DNA of 21,864 nt, taken from positions 1 through 21,864 of the forward strand of contig CATPBY010000063.1 in NCBI GenBank assembly GCA_955652845.1, given 5' to 3'. Origin of the DNA: an uncultured Terriglobales bacterium (GTDB taxonomy: Bacteria; Acidobacteriota; Terriglobia; Terriglobales; Acidobacteriaceae). The notes under the pieces were generated by a model. It was given only the letters and a program-made list of their open reading frames with translations, searched no databases and was not told the DNA's origin. Of the stretch, positions 1 to 7,446 are shown one piece after another. The number at the start of each line of letters is the position of its first letter. Position 1 is the stretch's first letter. Both the position numbers and the translations under genes were made by a program.

Positions 1-1533
1 TATTCTCCGCGATTCACAGATTGGGTAAAGGAGAGAAAAGGCGAAACAGGATATCTGCGTTATGACCAGGCTCGCCGCACGAGGGTGGCTGACATCCTGC
101 AGCGTCAGAATACGAATTGGGGTGCTTCGGCGAGGACGCTGGAAAATGTTGCCAGGCTGCGCGGCGGCGCGTCCGCCGTCGTGACCGGGCAGCAGGTGGT
201 GCTTTTTGGGGGGCCGTTGTTTTCCATTTTTAAGGCGCTCACCGCGGTCAAATTGTCCAATGAGGCCACCAGTGCGGGCGTGGACGCTGTCCCGATATTC
301 TGGCTGGCATCCACCGACCACGATCTCGCCGAGGCGAATCAAGTGGTCATGCCCGGTCCGGACGGTTCGCTGCAAAAGCTCACAGTCTCCACCCACGCTG
401 TCGAGGATGCGCCCGTGGGCACGGTAAAGTTTGGACCGGAAATTGACGCAGTGGTCGAAGCTGCGGCCGGAAACCTGGGCGACTCTCCAGTCACGGGTTT
501 TCTCCGCGAGGCTTACCGTCCCGGCCAGAATTTCGGCAGCGCATTTGCGCGTCTGTTCGCGCGACTTTTTGCCGAGTGGGGGGTGATTCTGCTCGACGCT
601 TCCGATCCTGAACTCAACCAGATAGCGGAGCCTATCTATCGCTCCGCCATAGAGCGCGCTGCAGAACTGGATGACGCGTTACTGGCTCGTGGTAAAGAGC
701 TGGAAGCTGGCGGGTACCACCAGCAGGTGAAAGTTACGCCTTCGTCTACTTTGCTCTTCGCGCTGCGCGAGGGCTCTCGCGTGCCTGTACATCGGCGTTC
801 CAGTACCAACTCAGACCCGGCTGAATTTGCCATTGCGCAGGAAAAAATCTCTCAGAAGGAACTGCTGCAACGAATCGGATCGACGCCGCAGAATTTTAGC
901 GCCAACGTCCTGCTGAGGCCGGTGGTTCAGGATTATCTGCTACCCACGCTGGCATACACTGGGGGGGCTGCGGAAGTCGCTTACTTTGCCCAGGCAGCGG
1001 TGGTATATCAGGCTCTGCTGGGCTGCGTAACGCCTGTCGTTCCGCGTTTCTCCGCCAGCATTATCGAGCCGAAGTCTCAAGCATTGCTTGATCGGTACGG
1101 ATTGGCCTTGCCTGATACTTTCCACTCTCCAGAAGAGCTTCGTGAGACTTTAGCTGAACGTACCCTTCCGCAGGAATTGCAGGCCGCGTTTGATCAGGCG
1201 GATACGGCACTGAAGAAAGCCCTGAGCAGCCTCAGCAGTGCCTTGGCGCGTTTGGATAAAACGTTGGTTGAGGCGGCGGGTAATGCCGGTTCAAAAATGC
1301 ATCATCAGCTCGATCAGCTGCGTTCACGCGCCGGACGCGCCGAACTCCGGCAAAATGAAATCCTGGCCCGTCATGCGCAGCAGCTCAGCAACGCGCTTTA
1401 TCCCAACAAGGCTCTGTCCGAACGTGAGATTGCCGGAATTTACTTCATCGCCCGCCAAGGCGGCGAACTTCTCCGCGATCTGTACGACACCATCCACACC
1501 GACTGTCTGGATCACCAGATGATCTCTCTCTAA
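1..1533 (+). CDS. bshC: BshC, putative cysteine ligase of bacillithiol synthesis (5' end outside window)
   Basis: BshC adds cysteine to glucosaminyl-malate in the last step of bacillithiol synthesis, a cytosolic low-molecular-weight thiol pathway. The frame is open from base 1, so the gene starts upstream; the GTG at 85 is internal. About 510 residues are visible, against roughly 540 for the family, so only a short N-terminus is missing. The family hallmark lies about 60 residues into the visible part: VVTGQQVVLFGGPLFSIFKA, followed by VPIFWLASTDHDLAE, the conserved FW(I/L)A-x-x-DHD region. The C-terminal third (ALKKAL...LDQLRSRA) is heptad-like, matching the coiled coil of BshC structures. 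It ends with TAA and runs tail-to-tail, 15 bp apart, into the HAD gene. No bshA or bshB is visible here. The identification is confident; the function follows from the family. Confidence 0.93.
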   Translation, partial: YSPRFTDWVKERKGETGYLRYDQARRTRVADILQRQNTNWGASARTLENVARLRGGASAVVTGQQVVLFGGPLFSIFKALTAVKLSNEATSAGVDAVPIFWLASTDHDLAEANQVVMPGPDGSLQKLTVSTHAVEDAPVGTVKFGPEIDAVVEAAAGNLGDSPVTGFLREAYRPGQNFGSAFARLFARLFAEWGVILLDASDPELNQIAEPIYRSAIERAAELDDALLARGKELEAGGYHQQVKVTPSSTLLFALREGSRVPVHRRSSTNSDPAEFAIAQEKISQKELLQRIGSTPQNFSANVLLRPVVQDYLLPTLAYTGGAAEVAYFAQAAVVYQALLGCVTPVVPRFSASIIEPKSQALLDRYGLALPDTFHSPEELRETLAERTLPQELQAAFDQADTALKKALSSLSSALARLDKTLVEAAGNAGSKMHHQLDQLRSRAGRAELRQNEILARHAQQLSNALYPNKALSEREIAGIYFIARQGGELLRDLYDTIHTDCLDHQMISL

Positions 1534-1548
1534 GCCTTCGGACGTTCT

Positions 1549-2253
1549 TCACAGCGGCGACGGAGCAGTTTTGGGCGAGGCTTTTTGCAAAGTTTCTTCC
1601 AGTCCTTCCATCGATTCCACGCGCGGCAAGCCGGTGTCCCGGTAAGTTCCAGCGACATCGAACAGGATTGCCTGCATTCCCGCTCTGGTTGCGCCGAGGT
1701 AATCCACAGAATAAATATCGCCGACATAGAGACTCTGCCCGGCGGCGGCGCCTGTGCTTTTTAAGGCTGCTTCAAAAATCGCCGGGTGCGGTTTTTCGTG
1801 CCCAACCAGACCCGAATCTGTAATGGTCGTGAAGCAATCAGCGATTCCGCATTGCTCAAGAATTGCGGCAATCTTTCCGTCGGCATTGGAAATCACGCCC
1901 AGCTGGTAGCGTTGTCCCAGTCGTTTTAGCACCTCGCGTGTCCCGGGGCGCATGACGCACCAGTTGGCCGAAATTCGTGTGGCGTCCACCAGGCTGTCGC
2001 GCAATTGGTCATCGCGCAACTCGAGGGTTTCGAGCAGGTGTGAATAGAACATGTACCAGAATCCATGATCCACCGCGCTCCCCTGCTGCATCATCGCGTC
2101 AAATCGCTTCCTTGTCTTACGCTCAAGATCGCGCAGTTGCTCAGTATCAGGCAACGGCGCTCTCCCCGAAAGGGGTTGGAGAATGCGTGGCCACTCCAGA
2201 AAAAGCAGGGTACTGCCAACGTCAAAGAACACAGCCTGCAGGCCATCGGACAT
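1549..2253 (-). CDS. HAD-superfamily hydrolase (phosphatase-like)
   Basis: This is a 234-residue haloacid-dehalogenase-fold hydrolase, probably acting on a small phosphorylated metabolite in the cytosol; the substrate cannot be told. Motif I is FFDVGSTLL at about residue 7, in which the second Asp of the usual DxDxT/V is replaced by Gly (DxGST), as in many YjjG/Gph-like members. Motif II is VISNADGK, motif III is HEKPHPAIF, and motif IV is YVGDIYSVDYLGATRAG. A four-helix cap lies between motifs I and II. I chose the ATG at 2253: the open frame extends to 2394, but residues before MSDGLQAVFFD do not resemble the family, and a TACAAT hexamer lies 7 nt before this ATG. No Shine-Dalgarno is visible. 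Confidence 0.85.
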   Translation of the reverse strand: MSDGLQAVFFDVGSTLLFLEWPRILQPLSGRAPLPDTEQLRDLERKTRKRFDAMMQQGSAVDHGFWYMFYSHLLETLELRDDQLRDSLVDATRISANWCVMRPGTREVLKRLGQRYQLGVISNADGKIAAILEQCGIADCFTTITDSGLVGHEKPHPAIFEAALKSTGAAAGQSLYVGDIYSVDYLGATRAGMQAILFDVAGTYRDTGLPRVESMEGLEETLQKASPKTAPSPL

Positions 2254-2260
2254 GTTCCAG

Positions 2261-2266
2261 ATTGTA
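2261..2266 (-). promoter_or_regulatory. Candidate -10 hexamer for a leaderless HAD transcript
   Basis: TACAAT (minus strand) lies 7 nt before the ATG at 2253. No Shine-Dalgarno lies between them and there is no good -35. Transcription from here would start at or next to the start codon. The assignment is inferred from spacing alone. Confidence 0.4.
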
Positions 2267-2413
2267 CGTGCCCGCATCACATCGATCCCCGGTGACGTAA
2301 CCAAGTCTGTAACCTGTGGCAAGAGGCGCTGACTTTGCCTCGCGAAACAGGTAAGATCATACGTTTTCAGTACAGTCTGTGAAATCTTCTTCAAATTTCG
2401 AGAATCGCCGCTG

Positions 2414-2737
2414 ATGCTTTCGTCCTTTACCGGCGTATTTGTTCCCGAGCTCCTACAGTGGACACGACCGGTTTCACACGCCGCCCCTGTGATTGTCTTC
2501 CTCTTCCAGTTTTCCGATAAAAAGGGCGATATCTACAACATTTTGTGGGCACTGGTTTTTGGCTTTGCCACACTCAATATTCTGGCCCTGGTAACCAGGC
2601 GGTTTGACCCCGGCCGGTCACGTCTGAGCTTTGGCGAGACTCTCGCTATCATGGTTGTGGTTGTTTCCGTCTTCCTGCTGGGATGGGAAATGCTTTACCT
2701 GTTCAAAGTCCTTCCAATCAAGCTGCAGCCCCGCTAA
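2414..2737 (+). CDS. Small integral membrane protein of unknown function
   Basis: This is a 107-residue protein that I do not assign to a named family. Two clear membrane spans are visible: about residues 42-60 (NILWALVFGFATLNILALV) and about 76-98 (LAIMVVVVSVFLLGWEMLYLF). A moderately hydrophobic N-terminal stretch around residues 20-33 (SHAAPVIVFLFQF) could be a third. A basic loop, TRRFDPGRSR, between the two spans suggests that loop is cytoplasmic. The gene is divergent from the HAD gene, with 160 bp between starts, and is followed 26 bp later by the CPCC protein on the same strand, so the two may be co-expressed. No good ribosome-binding site precedes the ATG. Confidence 0.7.
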   Translation: MLSSFTGVFVPELLQWTRPVSHAAPVIVFLFQFSDKKGDIYNILWALVFGFATLNILALVTRRFDPGRSRLSFGETLAIMVVVVSVFLLGWEMLYLFKVLPIKLQPR

Positions 2738-2751
2738 CCCGGGGTTTGCGG

Positions 2752-2757
2752 TATGAT
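2752..2757 (+). promoter_or_regulatory. Candidate -10 hexamer for a leaderless transcript
   Basis: TATGAT lies exactly 6 nt before the ATG at 2764, the distance expected when transcription begins at the start codon. There is no Shine-Dalgarno and no recognisable -35. It lies in the short gap after the membrane-protein gene. Confidence 0.4.
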
Positions 2758-2763
2758 TCACTC

Positions 2764-3072
2764 ATGGGAAAGGGTGCTCCCGCATTCGAGATCACCTGCC
2801 CGTGCTGCAGCGCGGTGCTGAAGGTCGATCCCGCGGAAAAGGCGGTGATCGCGCACACTGCAGCCGTCCGGCCGCGGATGTTCGCCGACATGGAGGAAGC
2901 AGCCCGCGCCATGAAGGAGCAGGACAGTCGCAGAGATTCGATTTTCCGCCAATCGGTTGAAGCCCAGAAGCACGCTTCGGACCTGTTGGAAAAAAAATTT
3001 CAAGAGGCAGTCAAGAAAGCCAAAGAGTCTCCTGACACCGGCAAACCCATTCGCGACTTTGACTTAGACTAG
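2764..3072 (+). CDS. Small CPCC-motif protein with C-terminal coiled coil
   Basis: This is a 102-residue soluble protein of unknown function. The N-terminus carries ITCPCCSAVLKVD (about residues 10-22), one CxxC pair that looks like half of a zinc ribbon. No second cysteine pair follows, so metal binding would need a dimer or a partner. Residues about 45-95 are highly charged and helical (MEEAARAMKEQDSRRD, then LLEKKFQEAVKKAKES), consistent with a coiled coil. The frame is open from an ATG at 2683 inside the preceding gene, but the ATG at 2764 is preferred because the N-terminal CPCC segment then begins the protein and a TATGAT hexamer stands 6 nt upstream. Confidence 0.7.
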   Translation: MGKGAPAFEITCPCCSAVLKVDPAEKAVIAHTAAVRPRMFADMEEAARAMKEQDSRRDSIFRQSVEAQKHASDLLEKKFQEAVKKAKESPDTGKPIRDFDLD

Positions 3073-3082
3073 GGCCGCCTGC

Positions 3083-3097
3083 TTTACAAGCCTTTAC
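3083..3097. promoter_or_regulatory. CpxR-box-like direct repeat upstream of the phosphodiesterase gene
   Basis: TTTAC at 3083-3087 and again at 3093-3097 are separated by 5 nt; on the minus strand this reads GTAAA-N5-GTAAA. The identity extends to CTTTACA in both copies. The pair sits 23-37 bp before the candidate -10 at 3120, over the usual -35 position. GTAAA-N5-GTAAA is the established CpxR recognition shape in enterobacteria, and the window also encodes a CpxR-like regulator. A T8 run follows at 3100-3107, so part of this stretch could instead belong to a weak terminator of the upstream gene. That it is a regulatory site is inference. Confidence 0.45.
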
Positions 3098-3119
3098 ACT
3101 TTTTTTTGCTTTCTACGCG

Positions 3120-3125
3120 TACAAT
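3120..3125 (+). promoter_or_regulatory. Candidate -10 hexamer for the phosphodiesterase gene
   Basis: TACAAT ends 9 nt before the ATG at 3135. No Shine-Dalgarno lies between. The usual -35 position shows no TTGACA-like match but is covered by the CTTTACA repeat, as in activator-dependent promoters. Confidence 0.4.
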
Positions 3126-3134
3126 TGCCGCCTG

Positions 3135-3806
3135 ATGTCCGACCCTCCCTTGCTGCTCGGCCATCGCGGAGCGCGTGCATTTCATGCGTTTCCGGAAAAT
3201 ACCTGCCCTTCGTTCGATCTTGCCCTGGAACACGGTTGTGACGGGCTTGAGTTCGACGTCCGGCTCGCTCCCGGCGGCCGGGCCTTGATTTGTCACGATC
3301 CCAGAGTGGGCAGGATCACGGTTTCACGCGCGACCCGGAGGCAGCTTACCGACGTTCTTCAACTCGAGGAGGTTCTGCGGCGCTACCGCCAGCGCGCCTT
3401 TCTCGATATTGAACTCAAAGTGAGAGGTCTCGAATCAAAGGTGCTGACGGCGTTGCGCCAGGAACCAACTGGTCCTGGCTACGTTGTCTCATCGTTCATT
3501 CCCGACGTTGTAATGGAATTGGAGGCGCGCAGCGCCGCCGTCTCCCTTGGCATTATTTGTGACAAGCCGACCCAGCTGGCGCGCTGGCGAAAATTGCCGA
3601 TCGACTATGTGATCGCGCATCGTTCGCTGGTTGATCACAAGCTGGTTCGCGAAGTCCATGGCGCCGGCAAGAAAATTCTGGTGTGGACGGTGAACAACAG
3701 GGAAGCCATGCTTCGGCTCTCCGGGTGGGGAGTCGATGGAATTATTTCGGACAAGACTCAACTCCTGGTGAGCACGTTGGGAAGAAGTAAGAATCCGGAC
3801 TCTTGA
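3135..3806 (+). CDS. Glycerophosphodiester phosphodiesterase (GDPD/UgpQ type)
   Basis: It hydrolyses deacylated phospholipid head groups (glycerophosphodiesters) to glycerol-3-phosphate and an alcohol. No signal peptide is visible, so it is cytosolic, like UgpQ rather than GlpQ. It is 223 residues long, normal for the short UgpQ class. The TIM-barrel catalytic set is in place: GHRGAR (His10, Arg11), PENT (Glu21), LEFDVR (metal ligands Glu39 and Asp41) and ICHDP (His54). The C-terminal half has VWTVNN and VDGIISDKTQLL, the last barrel strands. It starts at ATG 3135 with no Shine-Dalgarno and lies tail-to-tail with the GlpD gene, which would consume its product. The name ugpQ is plausible but not certain. 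Confidence 0.9.
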   Translation: MSDPPLLLGHRGARAFHAFPENTCPSFDLALEHGCDGLEFDVRLAPGGRALICHDPRVGRITVSRATRRQLTDVLQLEEVLRRYRQRAFLDIELKVRGLESKVLTALRQEPTGPGYVVSSFIPDVVMELEARSAAVSLGIICDKPTQLARWRKLPIDYVIAHRSLVDHKLVREVHGAGKKILVWTVNNREAMLRLSGWGVDGIISDKTQLLVSTLGRSKNPDS

Positions 3807-3890
3807 TTCAGCAGAATCGCTACCCACCGTGAATACACCCAGGCATCGCCACTCTTCGACTGTGCCGATCTGCTGGCGTCGGGCATTCCG

Positions 3891-3908
3891 CAGGGGCTGA
3901 AGCCTCAG
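3891..3908. repeat. Imperfect palindrome (copy 1) between convergent genes
   Basis: CAGGGGCTGAAGCCTCAG forms a short imperfect hairpin around GGCT-GA-AGCC and overlaps the stop codon of the GlpD gene (3905-3907). Its reverse complement shares AGGCTTYAGCCCCTG, with one variable base, with the element at 11065-11093. Both copies lie in tail-to-tail gaps, so they may be small dispersed palindromes or bidirectional terminators. Confidence 0.5.
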
Positions 3909-5551
3909 TCGGCGGCGGCTTCCAGCATCACATTTTCAGCGTGCGCAGGTTTGCGGAGGAAGGCAGTGCGCTCGGTTTCGAATGCTTCCAGTTCGACTGC
4001 CGCCTGGTGGTCGCTCCAGTCCATGACGGTACCAATGCGGGCGGCCGCGCTACGGCTGCAGCTGGGCGACCAGCAGGCCCCCAGCGCGACGGGTACGCGC
4101 CGCAGCAGCACGTCTGCGAGCGTGACCGCGCATTCGTTGGCGAAGGCGTCCACGGCTTCGGCTACGATGTGCTCGCTATGTTCACAAAGAGGCGCGCGCA
4201 AATCCGCGCTGCTCAGCGCCATTCGGGCGATGGCGGCTGAACGTCGTCCATGCCACTCGACAATGCCACTGGCGGAAGTTTCGCTGATGCCGCCGGCGCT
4301 GGCGATCTGCAATACCCAATGATCCAGATGCGGATCCAGACTATTTGGCGAGATCAAGGCCAGACTCTTTTGCCGGCGGGGAGTAATGCCGATTCTTGCC
4401 GCGCACTCGCGGGCCAGCGCCGCAGCAGTAGTCAGTTTGCCGCCGATCACGGAGATCATATGCGCAGCGCCGTCATCTTCGTGATCGCGAAGATAATGCC
4501 TGCGGCTTACCGCCGAAGGGCTGGCCTGGGGAGAGAAGGGAAGCGGCCGAACCCCGGCGAAGGCATAGCGGATGTCGCGCGCTGAAAGTCTGACCCGGGG
4601 AAAAAGTCGCAGCAGTGAGCGCAGCAGGTAATCGATCTCCTCTTGCGAGGGCGTGGTCTTCCCGGGATCGCTGGAATCGGGAACCTCGGTGGTGCCGACC
4701 AGAATCTGATCGTTCCAGGGAATAACGAAGACAGGCCTTCGATCTATGGCTTCTGTGTAAACCGCTGCATCGGGCGCCCCAGGAAATCGCGGCAGTACGA
4801 TGTGCGATCCGCGAACCCCGCCGACCATCTGGCCTTTGGTGTCGATGCGGGAACGCTGGCACATCCGGTCCGCCCACGGGCCGGTGGCATTAATGATCCA
4901 ATTGGCCTCGACGCGCTCTTCTTTTCCGCTCAACTCGTCTCGCATGAGGACGGCCGTTGCGCGTCCGTGACGAATGTCTACGGCCAGGACCTGGGTGTGA
5001 TTGCGAACGACTGCGCCGCTCTCGATGGCGTCGACCAGCCACTCCGCCACCAGACGTTCGGGGAACTCGCACTGCGCATCCTCGAAGCTGAAGACAGACC
5101 AGCGGCGGCCGGCATCGAGCAGTCGCTCCAGTTTGTAGAGGTCGCTCTTGCCCGAATCGGCGCCCGGGTTTGTGCCGCCCATCCGGCGATACAGCCAGAG
5201 ACCTGCTCGTATACTTAACGCACTGCGGCGGCTTTTCTCATCGAGCGCCAACAGGAAGTGCATGGGATGCACAAGGTGTGAACGCTCCAGTAACAGGCGG
5301 CGGCGCTCGTGCAATGACTCTCGGACCAAACCCAGCTCGGCATGTTCCAAATAACGCAAACCGCCATGAATGATTCGGGTGGAGCGGCTTGTGGTACCGG
5401 CGGCGAAGTCAAGCTGCTCGAGCAGGAGGGTGCGACGGCCGGCGCGGGCGCACTCACGGGCAATGGCAACGCCGTTAATGCCGCCGCCGATTACTATGGC
5501 CTGAAAGTGCTCGCCTTCCAGCGATTGCCGGTTTGTGCCGGAAACATTCAT
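3905..5551 (-). CDS. glpD: FAD-dependent glycerol-3-phosphate dehydrogenase, GlpD type
   Basis: It oxidises glycerol-3-phosphate to dihydroxyacetone phosphate and passes electrons to quinones at the inner face of the membrane. The Rossmann FAD site is near residue 21 (IGGGINGVAIARECARAG). The GlpD signature LLEQLDFAAGTTSRSTRIIH followed by GGLRYLEH matches the family closely. GATGPWAD-like NATGPWADRM, VFVIPWNDQILVGTTE and a late VIGGKLTT are further conserved blocks, and the C-terminal DAO_C helical domain is present. Length is about 548 residues against about 500 in E. coli, because of N-terminal and internal extensions. I take the ATG at 5551; an in-frame GTG at 5575 adds 8 residues, and neither has a Shine-Dalgarno. 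It is head-to-head with mazG and tail-to-tail with the phosphodiesterase. Confidence 0.93.
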   Translation of the reverse strand: MNVSGTNRQSLEGEHFQAIVIGGGINGVAIARECARAGRRTLLLEQLDFAAGTTSRSTRIIHGGLRYLEHAELGLVRESLHERRRLLLERSHLVHPMHFLLALDEKSRRSALSIRAGLWLYRRMGGTNPGADSGKSDLYKLERLLDAGRRWSVFSFEDAQCEFPERLVAEWLVDAIESGAVVRNHTQVLAVDIRHGRATAVLMRDELSGKEERVEANWIINATGPWADRMCQRSRIDTKGQMVGGVRGSHIVLPRFPGAPDAAVYTEAIDRRPVFVIPWNDQILVGTTEVPDSSDPGKTTPSQEEIDYLLRSLLRLFPRVRLSARDIRYAFAGVRPLPFSPQASPSAVSRRHYLRDHEDDGAAHMISVIGGKLTTAAALARECAARIGITPRRQKSLALISPNSLDPHLDHWVLQIASAGGISETSASGIVEWHGRRSAAIARMALSSADLRAPLCEHSEHIVAEAVDAFANECAVTLADVLLRRVPVALGACWSPSCSRSAAARIGTVMDWSDHQAAVELEAFETERTAFLRKPAHAENVMLEAAAD

Positions 5552-5668
5552 TTTGGACACACAAATCTGATGCACGGTTCGGCGCCGCGGCGAACGGGAA
5601 TAATCTGACTGTAAGTGTGCGCCATTCCGTAGCTTGGGGAAAGATGACGTTAGTCAGACAGGTAACTA

Positions 5669-5698
5669 TTGACGCCATTCCTTCTATCTCTCTGTAAA
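5669..5698 (+). promoter_or_regulatory. Candidate sigma70-like promoter for the mazG operon
   Basis: TTGACG (5669-5674) is followed after 18 bp by TGTAAA (5693-5698), about 75 nt before the mazG ATG, in the 222-bp gap between the divergent glpD and mazG starts. The -35 matches 5 of 6 and the -10 matches 4 of 6. I saw no operator palindrome here. Confidence 0.35.
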
Positions 5699-5773
5699 CA
5701 TTATCTCTTCGGCGCTCACTACGACGCTTCGTTGCGGGCTGGAGCGGCCTCATTTACAGTGGTTCGCTCCCCT

Positions 5774-6667
5774 ATGCCAAGCACAGGAGAACGGTTTGAG
5801 CGCGCGGTTTCAATCATGGCGCGGCTGCGCGGCCCGGGCGGATGCCCCTGGGACCGCGAACAGACCTTCGATTCCATCAAGCCTTACACGCTCGAGGAAA
5901 CTTACGAAGTGCTGGAGGCGATCGACAATCGCGATTGGCACGAGCTGACCAGCGAACTGGGTGACCTGTTGCTGCAGGTTCTCTTCTACGCCCAGATGGC
6001 CAAAGATGAAGGAACATTCACTATCGACGATGTGCTGGATCGCCTTTCCAGCAAATTGGTAGACCGCCATCCCCATGTTTTCGGCGATGTAAGGGCGGAG
6101 ACTTCCTCCGATGTATTGCGCAACTGGGAAGCGTTGAAAGCAGAGGAAAGACAGAAACGCAGGCAGGCGAATGCGCCGGAGGACCAGCACGCGAAATCAG
6201 TGTTGGCCGGGATTTCCTCCGCCATGCCAGCTCTGCTTGAGGCTCACAAACTAAGTTCGCGCGCCGCCAACGTGGGTTTCGATTGGGCGAACGTGGGTGG
6301 ACTGTTCCTAAAACTGGAGGAAGAGACCGAAGAATTGCGCGAGCAGCTCCAGGATTTTCCGCCGCCGGGACCCCGTCCTCTGGAAGTCGGAGTCGCGGGC
6401 GCGGGAAGACAAAACGTTCCCGAAGGCTTGCAGCACCGTCTGGAGGACGAAGTCGGCGACCTGCTTTTTGTGCTGGTAAATATTGCCCGTTATCTGGCTC
6501 TCGATCCAGAATCGGCCTTGAGGAAGACAAACCGCAAATTCAAGCGAAGATTCCAGTGGATGGAGGAACAGTTACGAGCCTCTGGCCGGAGTCCGCGTGA
6601 CGCAACCGCGGATGAATTGGAATCGCTATGGCAACAGGCGAAGAAAGCGGAACGAGGCAACGGGTGA
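5774..6667 (+). CDS. mazG: MazG nucleoside triphosphate pyrophosphohydrolase
   Basis: This all-alpha NTP pyrophosphatase cleaves (d)NTPs to NMP and PPi; it is a housecleaning enzyme and, in E. coli, lowers ppGpp. It is 297 residues long, with two MazG domains as in the full-length family. The N-terminal domain has GGCPWDREQT, then YTLEETYEVLEAI (EExxE metal ligands at about 41-45) and ELGDLLLQVLFYAQMA (ExxD at 61-64), then KLVDRHPHVFGDV. The second domain has LEEETEEL and DEVGDLLFVLVNIARYLAL. A proline/glycine-rich insert of about 20 residues (PPPGPRPLEVG) interrupts the second domain. I chose the ATG at 5774 rather than 5669 because homology begins there. The stop TGA overlaps the next gene's GTG, implying translational coupling. 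Confidence 0.93.
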   Translation: MPSTGERFERAVSIMARLRGPGGCPWDREQTFDSIKPYTLEETYEVLEAIDNRDWHELTSELGDLLLQVLFYAQMAKDEGTFTIDDVLDRLSSKLVDRHPHVFGDVRAETSSDVLRNWEALKAEERQKRRQANAPEDQHAKSVLAGISSAMPALLEAHKLSSRAANVGFDWANVGGLFLKLEEETEELREQLQDFPPPGPRPLEVGVAGAGRQNVPEGLQHRLEDEVGDLLFVLVNIARYLALDPESALRKTNRKFKRRFQWMEEQLRASGRSPRDATADELESLWQQAKKAERGNG

Positions 6668-7434
6668 GTGCTGATTCCATCGTTCTGCGGAAGTGTCACG
6701 GGCTCGGCGAAATGCAGGCTTGCGTAGCACTGCAGAAGCAGGTCTGGAATTTTAGCGACGCCGAGCTGGTGCCGTTACGCATTTTTGTGGTGGCCGAGAA
6801 GATTGGTGGGCAAGTTATCGGCGCCTTTGAGAACGGCAAGCTGGTGGGCTTCGCCTTTGCTATTCCGGGCACGCGAGCGGGCCATGTTTATCTCCATTCG
6901 CACATGCTGGCGGTCCTTCCGGAGCATCGTAATGCCGGAGTGGGCCGGCGCCTGAAGCTGTACCAGCGCGATGAAGCCCTGATGCGCGGGATTGAAGTGA
7001 TCGAGTGGACTTTCGATCCACTTGAGATCAAGAATGCCTATCTCAATATCGAGCGGTTAGGCGCTATTGCACGGCGCTATCATGTCAATCAATATGGGAT
7101 AACATCATCACCGCTGCAAGGCGGTCTCCCCACCGATCGGCTGGTGGCGGAATGGTGGCTGAAGTCGAAGCGGGTCGAGAGCGTGCTGGCCACAGAAGCC
7201 AGCACGCCATTTCAAATTTTGAAGACGATCTCAGTGCCGGCGCAGGTTTATGAATGGAAAGCCTCGCCCGTTACCAAAGAGCGAGCACGAGAGATCCTGG
7301 ATTGCAATCGTCAGGATTTTCTGGAGGCATTTTCGGATGGTCTGGCGGTCCTGGGCTATCAGTGCGACCCAACGGGCAACGGCAAGTTTTTCTTGGGGCG
7401 ATGGGATGAGAAGTGGATGTATGCGCCAAAGTAA
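6664..7434 (+). CDS. GNAT-family N-acyltransferase (COG3375 type), paired with the racemase gene
   Basis: This 256-residue GNAT protein very probably acylates amino acids from an acyl-CoA. The CoA-binding motif A is visible: HMLAVLPEHRNAGVGRRLKL. The N-terminus LRKCHGLGEMQACVALQKQV followed by WNF is typical of COG3375 proteins. The GTG at 6664 overlaps the mazG stop (GTGA) and has GAACGAGG upstream; an alternative ATG at 6628 lies inside mazG and adds 12 residues. The racemase gene follows 12 bp downstream. In Geobacillus kaustophilus a related acyltransferase next to N-succinylamino-acid racemase makes N-succinyl-D-amino acids (established for that pathway). Applying the same role here is inference. 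Confidence 0.82.
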   Translation: MSADSIVLRKCHGLGEMQACVALQKQVWNFSDAELVPLRIFVVAEKIGGQVIGAFENGKLVGFAFAIPGTRAGHVYLHSHMLAVLPEHRNAGVGRRLKLYQRDEALMRGIEVIEWTFDPLEIKNAYLNIERLGAIARRYHVNQYGITSSPLQGGLPTDRLVAEWWLKSKRVESVLATEASTPFQILKTISVPAQVYEWKASPVTKERAREILDCNRQDFLEAFSDGLAVLGYQCDPTGNGKFFLGRWDEKWMYAPK

Positions 7435-7446
7435 TGTCTGGTCAGC

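Noticed and set aside
6628..6663. Upstream ATG start for the GNAT gene, overlapping mazG by 40 nt
   Set aside because: The GTG at 6664 overlaps the mazG stop as GTGA and has a purine-rich site before it; the extra residues do not resemble the family.
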